This document shows, one piece after another, positions 1 to 7,646 of a stretch of DNA of 20,001 nt. Position 1 is the first letter of the stretch; the number at the start of each line of letters is the position of its first letter. Origin of the DNA: Candidatus Hydrogenedentota bacterium (GTDB lineage: Bacteria; Hydrogenedentota; Hydrogenedentia; Hydrogenedentales; CAITNO01); assembly GCA_029554925.1 (NCBI GenBank), contig JAKPUV010000531.1:1-20001 (forward strand), in the 5' to 3' direction. Both the position numbers and the translations under genes were made by a program. Below the pieces are notes generated by a model that searched no databases, had not been told where the DNA came from, and was given only the letters and a program-made list of their open reading frames with translations.

Positions 1-10
1 CCGTTCGCAT
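1..10 (-). CDS. Possible first codons of a gene leaving the window
   Basis: On the minus strand an ATG lies at positions 10-8, preceded by a perfect AGGGAGG Shine-Dalgarno sequence (complement of 20-26) with 9 nt spacing. Only three codons remain before the window ends, so nothing can be said about the product. It would be the next gene downstream of the UroD-like gene on the same strand. The 1-179 stretch otherwise holds only a small GC hairpin (159-172). Confidence 0.3.
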
Positions 11-179
11 CAGGCACAACCTCCCTGAGTTGCCCGTAGGGAAGGCGCGTGTTCCGGTCCGCGCCGCAGCACGCCTCATGGTACATCATCCCCGGCCCCG
101 CGTCCCCCGCCGGAAAAGGAAGATGCGAGCACACCGGAGAGGCCGCGTCCGCCAATGCGCGCTCGGGAGCGCCGCACTC

Positions 180-1454
180 TCAGTCCGCATGCGAATACTC
201 CCGGCACTCGGCCAGGGTCTCGTACATGGCCGCGAGGTTCTCGACGGGGATTTGGGCCTGGACGTTGTGGGTGGGGTTGAAGATGAAGCCGCCACCAGGG
301 CCGAAGATGCGGATCCGGTCGCGGACCTGGCGGCGCACGTCGTCGGGGGTGCCGAAGGGGAGCGCGCCCTGGGTGTCCACGCCGCCGCCCCAGAAGGTGA
401 TGCGGTCGCCGTATTTGGCCTTGAGGATTTCGGGGTCCATGCCGACGGCGGAGCACTGCACGGGGTTGAGGATGTCGAAGCCCGCGTCCACGAAGTCGTC
501 GAGGAAGGCGGACACGGCGCCGCAGGAGTGGATGAAGGTCTTCCAGTTCGTGTGGGTGTGGACCCAGTCGTTGACCCGCCTGTGGAAGGGCTTGAAGAGG
601 TCGCGGTAGGCCTGGGGGGAGATGAAGGGGCCGTGCTGGGTGCCGAAGTCGGTGCCCGTGACGAAGACCGCCGTAACCCTGTCGCCGACGGCCCGGTGGA
701 GCTTCTCCCAGTTGGCGAGGGCGATGGCGCACTGGCGGTCGAAAATCTCCTGGACCAAATCAAACCGTGCGGTGGTGCTCATGTACCACTCGGCGATGTC
801 GCGGATGCCGCGCGGGTGCTTGAGCCAGGGCGCGGGCACGAGGGCGATGTCGCCGAAGGCGGTGCCGCCGAAGTTCGCCAGGATGGCGCGGCCCGTGGCG
901 GCGAGGCGCTCGGCCCCGGCGCGGTAGTGCTCCACGACCTCGTCGGACACGGGCTGGAACTCCTGGAGGTTGTCCTCCGCGGTGAGCGCGTCCTCTTCCA
1001 GCGGGTCCTGGCGCACGATGGTGTCGAAGTAGAAGCCGCCCTTGGGCAGGTGGCCGCTGGGGGGCGCGGATTTGTCGCCCTCGGGGTACATGAGGATGTC
1101 GCCGTTGGGTTCGGGGTCCGTGTTGAACGCCTCCGGCACGAGGACGGGCGTGCCGTCGAAGAAGGTCCAGTCCTTCCACCCGTCGTTGCGGAAGCCGAAC
1201 ATGTTCGTGGGCGCGCCGAGGCCGACCACGTCCACGCCGAGGGCGTCCATGAGGTCCGGGGCGATCTCACCGAGCATCTGGTAGGGCTCGACGACCTTGA
1301 CCGGCGTGCCGGGCGGGTCGAGGCCGAGGCGCTGCCGCAGGGCGTACACGGAGGAGACGTGCATCCCCGTGACGGCGCTCGCGCCGAGGTCCAGCGGCAC
1401 GCGGTCCGCCTCGCGGTGGTTCAGGGCCAGCTCCACGCGCTCGCGTGATGTCAT
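180..1454 (-). CDS. UroD-like methyltransferase family protein (methylcobamide:CoM methyltransferase fold)
   Basis: This 424-aa protein resembles the large family of uroporphyrinogen-decarboxylase-like proteins related to MtaA/MtbA methyltransferases, longer than true HemE (about 350 aa). The N-terminus MTSRERVELALNHREADRVP is the classic opening of the family. An HSCG motif places His309 and Cys311 where MtaA/MtbA bind catalytic zinc. The third ligand position, usually a Cys near the C-terminus, may be His396 in FNPTHNVQ. The start has a good SD (GGAGG, 7 nt spacing) and lies 19 bp after the transporter stop, so the two are probably co-transcribed. By family knowledge it would move methyl groups to or from a corrinoid or thiol in the cytoplasm; the actual substrate is unknown. 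It is unlikely to make heme, because this longer architecture and the HxCG motif belong to the methyltransferase branch. Confidence 0.85.
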   Translation of the reverse strand: MTSRERVELALNHREADRVPLDLGASAVTGMHVSSVYALRQRLGLDPPGTPVKVVEPYQMLGEIAPDLMDALGVDVVGLGAPTNMFGFRNDGWKDWTFFDGTPVLVPEAFNTDPEPNGDILMYPEGDKSAPPSGHLPKGGFYFDTIVRQDPLEEDALTAEDNLQEFQPVSDEVVEHYRAGAERLAATGRAILANFGGTAFGDIALVPAPWLKHPRGIRDIAEWYMSTTARFDLVQEIFDRQCAIALANWEKLHRAVGDRVTAVFVTGTDFGTQHGPFISPQAYRDLFKPFHRRVNDWVHTHTNWKTFIHSCGAVSAFLDDFVDAGFDILNPVQCSAVGMDPEILKAKYGDRITFWGGGVDTQGALPFGTPDDVRRQVRDRIRIFGPGGGFIFNPTHNVQAQIPVENLAAMYETLAECREYSHAD

Positions 1455-1473
1455 GTCGTGTCCTCCCGCGGCG

Positions 1474-2874
1474 TCAGGGCCGCCGTGTCGCCCACAGTTC
1501 CTCGACCTCCTCCAGGGGCCTTCCCTTGGTCTCGGGGACGAAGCGCGCGATGAACACCAGCGCGACGACGCACAGGACCCCGTAGACGAAGAACGACCTG
1601 CCGGCGAACAGCTCCAGCAGTTTCGGGAAGGTCTGGGTCACCACAAAGTTCGCGCACCACAGGCACAGGGTGGCCACGGACATGGCCGTGCCGCGCAGGC
1701 GGGTGGGGTAGATCTCCGAGAGGACCACCCACACCACGGGGCCCATGGCCACGGCGAAAAAGGCCACATAGGCCAGCACGCACAGGAGCACCAGCGGTCC
1801 GCCGAGGGACCCGGTGACGAAGGCGGCGCCCAGGGCGAACAGCGACAGCCCCATGCCCGCCGAGGCCGCCAGCAGGAGCGGCTTCCGCCCGACGCGGTCC
1901 ACGATGTAGATCGCCACGAGCGTGAACCCGAGGTTCACCGCGCCCACGCCGACGGTCTGCACGATGGCGGCCGTCGCGCCGAAGCCCGCGCTCTCGAAAA
2001 TCTTCGGCGCGTAATACAGCACCACGTTGATGCCCGTCACCTGCTGGAGGACCGCCAGCACGACGCCCACGCCCAGCGCCATGCGCATCCCCGGCGCGAA
2101 GAGCGCGTCGAGGGAGGGTTTTTCCTCGCGCGCGAGGGCCTCCGTGATGGCGTCCACCTCCGCCCGGGCCGCCGCCGCGCCCACGGTGCGCGTCAGCACG
2201 CGCAGGGCCTCTGCGGCGCGCCCCCGCTTGACCAGCCAGCGGGGGCTCTCGGGCACCAGCAGCAGCATGCCGAGGAAGAGGGCGCAGGGGACGACCTCCG
2301 AGCCCATCATGGCGCGCCAGCCCCACTGCACATTCCATTCACGGCCCGCGCCCGACTCGCCCAGCCACGCGATGAGGGCGTTCACGAAGTACACCACCAG
2401 AAAGCCGGAGATGATGGCGAACTGGTTGAGGGAGACCATGCGCCCGCGCACAGGAGCCGGCGAGATTTCGGCGATGTACAGCGGCGACAGCATGGAGGCC
2501 ATGCCCACGCCCACCCCGCCGATGATCCGCGCCACGGCAAACTCCGCCAGGTTGCGGGGGACCGCCGACCCGATGGCCGACACGGTGAACAGCGCGGCGG
2601 CCAGCAGCAGGATGTTGCGGCGGCCAAAGGCGTCGCTGAGCACCCCCGCGCACAGCGCGCCCCCCACGCACCCGACCAGCGCGCTCGACACCGCCCACCC
2701 CTCCATCACCGCGTTCAGCGCGAAGCGCTCCTTCAGAAAGCCAATGGCCCCCGAGATCACCCCCGTGTCATAGCCGAACAGCAGCCCGCCCAGCGCGGCA
2801 ACCCCGGAAAGGAGATACACATACGCCAGACTTCCGCCGTCCGCGCGCGGCGCCGCCGCTCCGGGATGTGCCAT
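1474..2874 (-). CDS. MFS sugar porter (SP family, XylE/GLUT-like)
   Basis: This 466-aa inner-membrane protein has twelve predicted transmembrane segments and all main sugar-porter signatures. They are GYDTGVISG near residues 34-42 in TM1, DAFGRR between TM2 and TM3, PESPRWL before the central loop, QQVTGINVVLYYAP in TM7, DRVGRKPLL, and PETKGR at the C-terminus. The QQ-TGIN motif is typical of H+/hexose or pentose symporters. I chose the ATG at 2874 because AAGGAGG lies 5 nt upstream; the reading frame continues much further upstream, but only as antisense to hisH/hisF. It is divergent from the hisH2 cassette and heads an apparent two-gene operon with the UroD-like gene. The substrate cannot be told from sequence alone, but a monosaccharide or cyclitol is expected from the family. 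Confidence 0.92.
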   Translation of the reverse strand: MAHPGAAAPRADGGSLAYVYLLSGVAALGGLLFGYDTGVISGAIGFLKERFALNAVMEGWAVSSALVGCVGGALCAGVLSDAFGRRNILLLAAALFTVSAIGSAVPRNLAEFAVARIIGGVGVGMASMLSPLYIAEISPAPVRGRMVSLNQFAIISGFLVVYFVNALIAWLGESGAGREWNVQWGWRAMMGSEVVPCALFLGMLLLVPESPRWLVKRGRAAEALRVLTRTVGAAAARAEVDAITEALAREEKPSLDALFAPGMRMALGVGVVLAVLQQVTGINVVLYYAPKIFESAGFGATAAIVQTVGVGAVNLGFTLVAIYIVDRVGRKPLLLAASAGMGLSLFALGAAFVTGSLGGPLVLLCVLAYVAFFAVAMGPVVWVVLSEIYPTRLRGTAMSVATLCLWCANFVVTQTFPKLLELFAGRSFFVYGVLCVVALVFIARFVPETKGRPLEEVEELWATRRP

Positions 2875-2988
2875 GACCGCCTCCTTGTGCGCGCCCGCCC
2901 GGGGCGCAAAGACCGTCAAGACTCTGCCCAACGGCGGCCCCCGCCTGCAACTTTGTCGCCCACCGAGGACTCGTCGGGGGCGGGGTGG

Positions 2989-2994
2989 TACAAT
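2989..2994 (+). promoter_or_regulatory. Candidate -10 element for the hisH2 operon
   Basis: TACAAT stands out in GC-rich sequence 63 bp upstream of the chosen hisH2 ATG. No convincing -35 hexamer is seen 16-18 bp upstream, so this rests on the -10 alone and on similarity to the GGTACAATCT element found before the amidotransferase gene. Confidence 0.35.
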
Positions 2995-3057
2995 CTGGGG
3001 GCCGCCCGGGAGGGTTTTCTCCCCGGACGGTGTTCTCAGAAGGCAATGGAACCGCCG

Positions 3058-3684
3058 ATGATCGTGATCGTTGACTACAAGATGGGCAATCTGGACTCCG
3101 TGGTGCGGGCGCTCACGCGGGTGGGCGCGCCGGTGTGCGTGTCTGCGGACCCGGCGGTGGTGGGGGCGGCGTCGGGGCTGGTGCTGCCGGGGGTGGGGGC
3201 CTTCGCGCAGGCGATGCGCAACCTGGCCGACGACGGGCTGCTGCCGGTGCTGCACCGCAAGGTGCTGGAGGAGAAGACGCCGGTGCTGGGCATCTGCCTG
3301 GGGTTCCAGCTCATGTCGGACCACGGGGAGGAGGGGGACGCGGACGGCCTGGGCTGGATCGGCGGGGTGACGCGGCGGTTCCGGTTCCCGGAGGGCGCGG
3401 CGCCGAAGATCCCGCACATGGGGTGGAACGACCTGACGCCGCGCCAGGCGGACAACCCGCTGCTGGACGGGCTGGACCCGGCGGCGTGCTTCTACTTCGC
3501 CCATTCGTACCATGTGACGGACCCGCGGCCCGAGTGCGTGGCGACGGTCACGGAGTACGGGGAGACCTTCGTTTCCAGCGCGCGGCTGGGCAACATCTTC
3601 GGCACGCAGTTCCACCCGGAGAAGAGCTATCTGAACGGCCTGCGCCTGCTGCGCAATTTCGCGGGGCTCGCCGCCCATGCATAA
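3058..3684 (+). CDS. hisH: HisH-like glutamine amidotransferase subunit (HisH2, WbuY-type)
   Basis: This 208-aa class I glutaminase is homologous to the HisH subunit of imidazole glycerol phosphate synthase. The triad is complete: Cys80 in LGICLGFQLM, and His186 and Glu188 in FGTQFHPEKS. It would hydrolyse glutamine and pass ammonia through the barrel of its HisF partner. The start at 3058 gives the usual MIVIVDYKMGN N-terminus; an in-frame ATG at 3046 would add four residues but has an SD only 2 nt away. It overlaps hisF2 by 8 bp (ATGCATAA), indicating translational coupling. Because it sits beside a HisF paralog lacking a histidine-pathway residue and a sugar amidotransferase, I assign it to sugar amidination (WbuY/HisH2 of O-antigen clusters), not histidine synthesis. 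Family assignment is firm; pathway is inferred from context. Confidence 0.9.
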   Translation: MIVIVDYKMGNLDSVVRALTRVGAPVCVSADPAVVGAASGLVLPGVGAFAQAMRNLADDGLLPVLHRKVLEEKTPVLGICLGFQLMSDHGEEGDADGLGWIGGVTRRFRFPEGAAPKIPHMGWNDLTPRQADNPLLDGLDPAACFYFAHSYHVTDPRPECVATVTEYGETFVSSARLGNIFGTQFHPEKSYLNGLRLLRNFAGLAAHA

Positions 3685-4498
3685 GGTGCGCGTGATCCCG
3701 GTGCTGCTGCTGCGCGAGCGCGGGCTCGAGAAGGGGGTCCGCTTCACGGACTTCAAGTATGTGGGGTGCCCGGTGAACGCCGCGCGGGTGTTCAACCGGC
3801 ACAACGTGGACGAGCTGGTGCTGCTGGACACGCGGGCGACGGTGGAGGGGCGCGGCCCGGTGAACGACATCGTGAGGGAGATCGCGCGGGAGTCCTTCAT
3901 GCCCTTCACCGTGGGCGGGGGCGTGCGCTCCGTGGAGATGATGCGCGACCTGCTGGTCTGCGGGGCGGACCGCGTGGCGCTGAACACGGCGGCGGTGGAA
4001 ACCCCGGAGCTGGTGGCGGCGGGGGCCGACCGTTTCGGGCGGCAGTGCATGGTGGTGTCCCTCGACGCGCGCCAAACCCCCGGCGGCGGCTGGGAGGTGG
4101 TCACCCACGCGGGCACGCGGCCCACGGGCCGCGACCCCGTGGCCGTCGCGCGCGAGATGGCGGAGGCGGGCGCGGGGGAGATTCTCATCACCTCGATAGA
4201 CCGCGACGGCACGATGGAGGGCTACGACCTCCCGCTGGTGCGCGCCGTGTCGGAGGCCGTGTCCATTCCCGTTATCGCGGGCGGCGGCGCGGGGTCCGTG
4301 GCGCACCTCGCGGAGGCGGTGTACGGGGGCGGGGCCTCCGCCGTGTCGGCGGGCGCCTTCTTCCTGTTTTTCGGGAAGCGCCGCACCGTGCTGATCACCT
4401 ATCCGACGGACCGCGACCTGGCAAAACACTTCCGCCCGGAGCACATCCGGCCGAAGGACACGCCCGAGGTGGTGCCGCTGGACGCGGCCCGGCGGTGA
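3677..4498 (+). CDS. hisF: HisF-like amidotransferase cyclase paralog (HisF2, WbuZ-type)
   Basis: This 273-aa (beta/alpha)8 barrel is homologous to HisF. Phosphate-binding loops are visible (GGGVRS at 80-85, AGGGAG later) together with SIDRDGT around residue 175. Asp130 (VSLDARQ) is kept, but the position of catalytic Asp11 is Leu (RVIPVLLL in place of RIIPCLDV). Asp11 is essential for IGP synthesis, and its loss, with the FFLFFGKRRTVLITYP C-terminal segment, is typical of HisF2/WbuZ proteins. Such proteins are thought to channel ammonia from HisH2 to a WbpG/WbuX amidotransferase. The gene starts inside the end of hisH2 and ends 70 bp before the amidotransferase gene. It is slightly longer than most HisF (about 255 aa) owing to a C-terminal tail. 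Confidence 0.9.
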   Translation: MHKVRVIPVLLLRERGLEKGVRFTDFKYVGCPVNAARVFNRHNVDELVLLDTRATVEGRGPVNDIVREIARESFMPFTVGGGVRSVEMMRDLLVCGADRVALNTAAVETPELVAAGADRFGRQCMVVSLDARQTPGGGWEVVTHAGTRPTGRDPVAVAREMAEAGAGEILITSIDRDGTMEGYDLPLVRAVSEAVSIPVIAGGGAGSVAHLAEAVYGGGASAVSAGAFFLFFGKRRTVLITYPTDRDLAKHFRPEHIRPKDTPEVVPLDAARR

Positions 4499-4524
4499 AA
4501 TCGGGCCGCCGGGAAGGGTACAAT
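4495..4524 (+). promoter_or_regulatory. Candidate promoter for the sugar amidotransferase gene
   Basis: GTGAAA (4495-4500) and TACAAT (4519-4524) are separated by 18 bp. The -35 overlaps the hisF2 stop codon. A 6-bp GC stem with a TTC loop (4534-4548) follows in the presumed leader. It may give the downstream pair of genes extra transcription beyond read-through from hisH2-hisF2. Confidence 0.45.
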
Positions 4525-4568
4525 CTACGTCCCCGCGCCTTCGGCGCGCCACCAGCATTGGACACCCC

Positions 4569-5729
4569 ATGACCCACCCGGAACAGAGCCCCGCGGAACC
4601 GCGGATGTGCGCGCGCTGCGTGATGGACGCCACGGTGCCCGGCATCCGTTTCGGCGCGGACGGCGTGTGCAACTACTGCGCCATGCAGGACGGGCTGGAG
4701 CGGGAGTTCCCCTGCGGCCCCGAGGGCGAGCGCATCCTGAAGGACATGGCGGAGAAGATGCGCCGCGCGGGGCGGGGGCGGAAGTACGACTGCGTCGTGG
4801 GCGTGAGCGGCGGGCGGGACACCTCCTACTGCCTCTACTACGTCAAGGAAATCATGGGCCTGCGGCCGCTGGCGGTGCATTTTGACAACGGCTGGGACGC
4901 CGACACGGCGAAGACGAACCTGGCGCGGCTGTGCGACGCCCTGGACGTGGAGCTGCACACGGTCATCATGGACTGGCCCGCGTCGCGGGAGCTGACCAAC
5001 TGCACCATCCGGGCCTGCGTCCCGTACATCGACCTGACGGACGACATCGGCATCGCGAGCGCGCTTTTCCGCACGGCGGCGGCGGAGGGCGTGAAGTACA
5101 TCCTCATGAGCCACTCCTTCCGCGAGGAGGGCGTGACCCCGCTGATGTGGAACTACATTGACGGGCGCTACACCCGCGCGCTCATCCGCCGCTTCGCCCG
5201 CGAGCCCCTCCCCCACTTCAAGAACGTGGACATTCCCCACATGCTCTACTGGCTCTTCGCAAAGGGCATCCGCGTGGTGAACATCACGAACTACTACGAC
5301 GACACGGGTGACAAGGTGGAGCGCCTGCTGGAGGAGAAGTTCGGCTGGGTGGACACGGGCCAGCACCACATGGACAACGAGCTGTTCGCCCTCGTCTACC
5401 ACTACTCCCGCCACAAGTTCGGGTTCGACTGGCGCGTGGTGGAGCTGTCGGCCAAGGTGCGCACCGGCGTGCTCACGCGCGCGGAGGCGCTGGAGGCGCT
5501 GAAAACGCCGCCCTACTTCGAGACGGACGAGATGGTGGACTACTGCCTGAAGAAGCAGGGCATGCCCCGGGAGGAGTACGACGCCCTGCTCAAGGCGCCG
5601 AACAAGTACTTCACCGACTACCCGTCGTGGTACCCCCTGCTGCGCCTGTTCCGCTGGCCGGTGAAGCTCATGTGCCGCAGGCACATGCTCCCGGCCCACG
5701 TGTATGAGAAGTTCTTCGAGGCCGTCTGA
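4569..5729 (+). CDS. N-acetyl sugar amidotransferase (WbpG/WbuX/PseA-like)
   Basis: This 386-aa protein matches the N-acetyl sugar amidotransferase family. An N-terminal cysteine motif (Cys14-x2-Cys17 and Cys34-x2-Cys37) probably binds zinc. It is followed by an ATP-pyrophosphatase PP-loop, GVSGGRDTS at 78-86. By family knowledge, such enzymes activate the acetamido carbonyl of a nucleotide-linked sugar with ATP and replace the oxygen with ammonia, giving an acetamidino group. The WbpG type receives ammonia from HisH2/HisF2, exactly the two genes preceding it. The start has only a weak SD; ATG at 4605 (MCARC) is possible but would shorten the conserved N-terminus. No other polysaccharide gene is visible nearby, so the acceptor sugar is unknown. 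The family call is strong. Confidence 0.9.
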   Translation: MTHPEQSPAEPRMCARCVMDATVPGIRFGADGVCNYCAMQDGLEREFPCGPEGERILKDMAEKMRRAGRGRKYDCVVGVSGGRDTSYCLYYVKEIMGLRPLAVHFDNGWDADTAKTNLARLCDALDVELHTVIMDWPASRELTNCTIRACVPYIDLTDDIGIASALFRTAAAEGVKYILMSHSFREEGVTPLMWNYIDGRYTRALIRRFAREPLPHFKNVDIPHMLYWLFAKGIRVVNITNYYDDTGDKVERLLEEKFGWVDTGQHHMDNELFALVYHYSRHKFGFDWRVVELSAKVRTGVLTRAEALEALKTPPYFETDEMVDYCLKKQGMPREEYDALLKAPNKYFTDYPSWYPLLRLFRWPVKLMCRRHMLPAHVYEKFFEAV

Positions 5730-5745
5730 GGAAGGAACCGCCCCC

Positions 5746-7023
5746 GTGACCGACGCTTGGATCACCCTGGCCGTCTTTGTCCTGTGCTACGTCCTGTTCG
5801 TCGCGCTGCCCGCGCGGCGCGCGCTGGTGGCGTGCGCCGGGGGCGCGGTCCTCGTGCTCGCGGGCGCCCTCGACTGGCACGACGCGCTCCTCGTCAAGAT
5901 CAACTGGAACGTCATGGGCCTCTTCTTCGGCACCCTGATCCTCGCCGAGCTGTTCACCCTGTCCCGCGTGCCCGCCGTGATCGCCGAGTGGCTGGTGGAC
6001 CGCGCGCCCAGCGCCCGCGTCGCCATGCTGTTCCTCTGCGCCCTGTCCGGGTTCATCTCCATGTTTGTCGAGAACGTCGCGGTGGTGCTGCTGGTGGCCC
6101 CCGTCGCCCTGAGCCTCTCGACGAAGCTCAAGATCAACCCCGTGCCCCTGCTGGTGGGCATCGCGGTCAGCAGCAACCTCCAGGGCACGGCCACCATGAT
6201 CGGCGACCCCCCCAGCATGATCCTCGCGGGCTATATGCGGATGGGGTTCTGGGACTTCTTCCTCTATGAGGGGCGGCCCGGCATCTTCTTCTCCGTCCAG
6301 ATCGGCGCGCTCGCCTCGCTCGCCGTGCTGGGCTTCCTCTTCCGGCGCAGCGCCCAGCGGGTCGCCGTCGTCCCCCAGGAGGCCGCCCGGTCCTGGGTGC
6401 CCGCCGTGCTGCTCGTCCTGCTCGTGGTCGGCCTGTCCTTCTCGACGGCCTTCGACCCGGAGTTCAAGTGGTACGCCGGGGTGCTCACCATGGCCCTGGG
6501 CGCCGGCGCCTTCGCGTGGTTCCGCCTCGTCGCGCGGTGGGGCAGCTCGCGCGCCTTCCTGCGCGGGCTGGACTGGGACACCACCTTCTTCCTCATGGGA
6601 GTCTTCGTGGTCGTCGGCGCGCTGAGCGAGTCGGGCTGGCTGGACACCCTCGCCTCGGGCATCGCGGGCTCCGTCGGCGGCAACGAGTTCCTCGCCTTCG
6701 CGGCCGTCGTGCTCCTCTCCGTCATCGTGTCGGGCTTTGTGGACAACGTGCCCTTCCTGCTCGTCATGATCCCCGTGGTGGAAAAGGTGGCCACCCTCAT
6801 GGGCGCGCCCGTGCCCCTGCTCATGTTCGGCCTGCTCATCGGGGCCTGCCTCGGGGGCAACCTGACCCCCATCGGCGCCTCGGCCAACGTGGTGACCCTC
6901 GGCATCCTCAAGAAACAGGGGTACACCGTGACCTTCCGCGAGTTCATGGCCGTCGGCGTGCCCTTCACCGCTGCCGCCGTGCTGTCGGCCGGCATTTTTA
7001 CCTGGATCGTCTGGGCACGCTGA
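5746..7023 (+). CDS. IT-superfamily transporter (ArsB/NhaD/citrate-transporter-like permease)
   Basis: This 425-aa polytopic membrane protein has about eleven to twelve hydrophobic segments in two halves. The first half contains FVENVAVVLLVAP and then IGDPPSMILAGY; the second contains FVDNVPFLLVMIP and GGNLTPIGASANVVTLG. These paired re-entrant-loop motifs are characteristic of the ArsB/NhaD and P-protein branch of the ion-transporter superfamily. The GTG at 5746 was chosen because AGGAAGGA lies about 9 nt upstream and the start falls 16 bp after the amidotransferase stop, indicating co-transcription. Substrate cannot be fixed: arsenite, sodium/proton antiport, citrate or other anions all occur in the superfamily. 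No arsR or arsC lies nearby, so I do not call it ArsB. Confidence 0.85.
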   Translation: MTDAWITLAVFVLCYVLFVALPARRALVACAGGAVLVLAGALDWHDALLVKINWNVMGLFFGTLILAELFTLSRVPAVIAEWLVDRAPSARVAMLFLCALSGFISMFVENVAVVLLVAPVALSLSTKLKINPVPLLVGIAVSSNLQGTATMIGDPPSMILAGYMRMGFWDFFLYEGRPGIFFSVQIGALASLAVLGFLFRRSAQRVAVVPQEAARSWVPAVLLVLLVVGLSFSTAFDPEFKWYAGVLTMALGAGAFAWFRLVARWGSSRAFLRGLDWDTTFFLMGVFVVVGALSESGWLDTLASGIAGSVGGNEFLAFAAVVLLSVIVSGFVDNVPFLLVMIPVVEKVATLMGAPVPLLMFGLLIGACLGGNLTPIGASANVVTLGILKKQGYTVTFREFMAVGVPFTAAAVLSAGIFTWIVWAR

Positions 7024-7057
7024 CCCCCCCCGCAGGGCGCATGCCCCCGGCCGGTTC

Positions 7058-7066
7058 TGGGATAAT
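7058..7066 (+). promoter_or_regulatory. Extended -10 promoter of the DUF2752 gene
   Basis: TGGGATAAT is a TGn-extended -10 (GATAAT at 7061-7066). Only six bases separate it from the ATG at 7073, so transcription would start at or next to the start codon. No clear -35 is seen. Confidence 0.45.
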
Positions 7067-7072
7067 GCCCCC

Positions 7073-7525
7073 ATGCCGGAACCGCACCAAGAGACCGAGG
7101 CCCCGCGCCCGCCGTCCCGCCCGCCCCGGGGGGCGTTCGAGGTCGCCCTGTCCGCCGTCCTGCTGGGGACCGCGGGGCTCTTCCTCTACTTCGCCGACCC
7201 CGCCACCGCGCGCGGGTACCTTCCCTGCCTGTTTCACCGGTTCACCGGCCTGCTGTGCCCCGGCTGCGGCGGCCAGCGCGCGGCGCACCTGCTGCTCCAC
7301 GGCGAACTGGCGGCGGCCCTGCGGTCGAACGTCTTCGCCGTGGCCGTGATTTTGCCGCTGGGGGCGGCGGTCTACGCGCGGTGGGTGACGGAGCGGCTCG
7401 GATGGGCCCGCCCCCGGCCCGCGCGGGTAACGGGCGCGGTGCTGCTGGGGTTTGTGGCGGCGGCGGCGGTCTTCGCCGTGCTGAGGAATCTGCCGGGGGA
7501 GCCGTGGTCGCTGCTTCGGCCGTAG
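7073..7525 (+). CDS. DUF2752 small membrane protein
   Basis: This 150-aa protein has a proline-rich cytoplasmic N-terminus (about 20 residues) and three hydrophobic segments. The central LFHRFTGLLCPGCGGQRA motif followed by LLHGELAAALRSN is the hallmark of DUF2752. The CPGCGG pair of cysteines is invariant in that family; its role is not established. There is no Shine-Dalgarno sequence before the ATG. Instead a -10-like element sits 6 bp upstream, which points to a leaderless transcript. It lies 49 bp after the transporter stop and 121 bp before the sulfatase, and looks like a single-gene unit. Function unknown. Confidence 0.82.
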   Translation: MPEPHQETEAPRPPSRPPRGAFEVALSAVLLGTAGLFLYFADPATARGYLPCLFHRFTGLLCPGCGGQRAAHLLLHGELAAALRSNVFAVAVILPLGAAVYARWVTERLGWARPRPARVTGAVLLGFVAAAAVFAVLRNLPGEPWSLLRP

Positions 7526-7592
7526 GGAAAGCACGGAGGGGAACGAACAGGAAAAGACAGGTCACGCCGGCCTTGTCGGGGTTTGGGGGGCT

Positions 7593-7621
7593 TTGCTGTT
7601 TGCGGGCGGGGCGGGTATGAT
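7593..7621 (+). promoter_or_regulatory. Promoter of the sulfatase-DUF1593 operon
   Basis: TTGCTG (7593-7598) and TATGAT (7616-7621) are separated by 17 bp. Transcription would begin near 7628, leaving a leader of about 19 nt that contains the AGGAGG ribosome-binding site at 7635-7640 before the ATG at 7647. Confidence 0.6.
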
Positions 7622-7646
7622 GGGGACCATGGAAAGGAGGCGCACG

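Noticed and set aside
159..172. Terminator after the UroD-like gene
   Set aside because: GCGCTC-GG-GAGCGC has too small a loop and no T-tract on the minus strand.
30..1448. 472-aa plus-strand open frame
   Set aside because: It is antisense to the UroD-like gene, with skewed composition typical of GC-rich shadow frames and no recognisable domain.
180..1454. hemE (uroporphyrinogen decarboxylase)
   Set aside because: Too long and carries the HxCG zinc motif of the methyltransferase branch.
3058..4498. Histidine biosynthesis hisH-hisF
   Set aside because: HisF lacks Asp11 and the next gene is a sugar amidotransferase, so a sugar role fits better.
5746..7023. Arsenite efflux pump ArsB
   Set aside because: Only superfamily motifs are visible and no arsR/arsC or arsA is nearby.
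5668..7074. 468-aa minus-strand open frame
   Set aside because: Antisense to the IT-superfamily permease; His/Gly/Glu-rich shadow without motifs.
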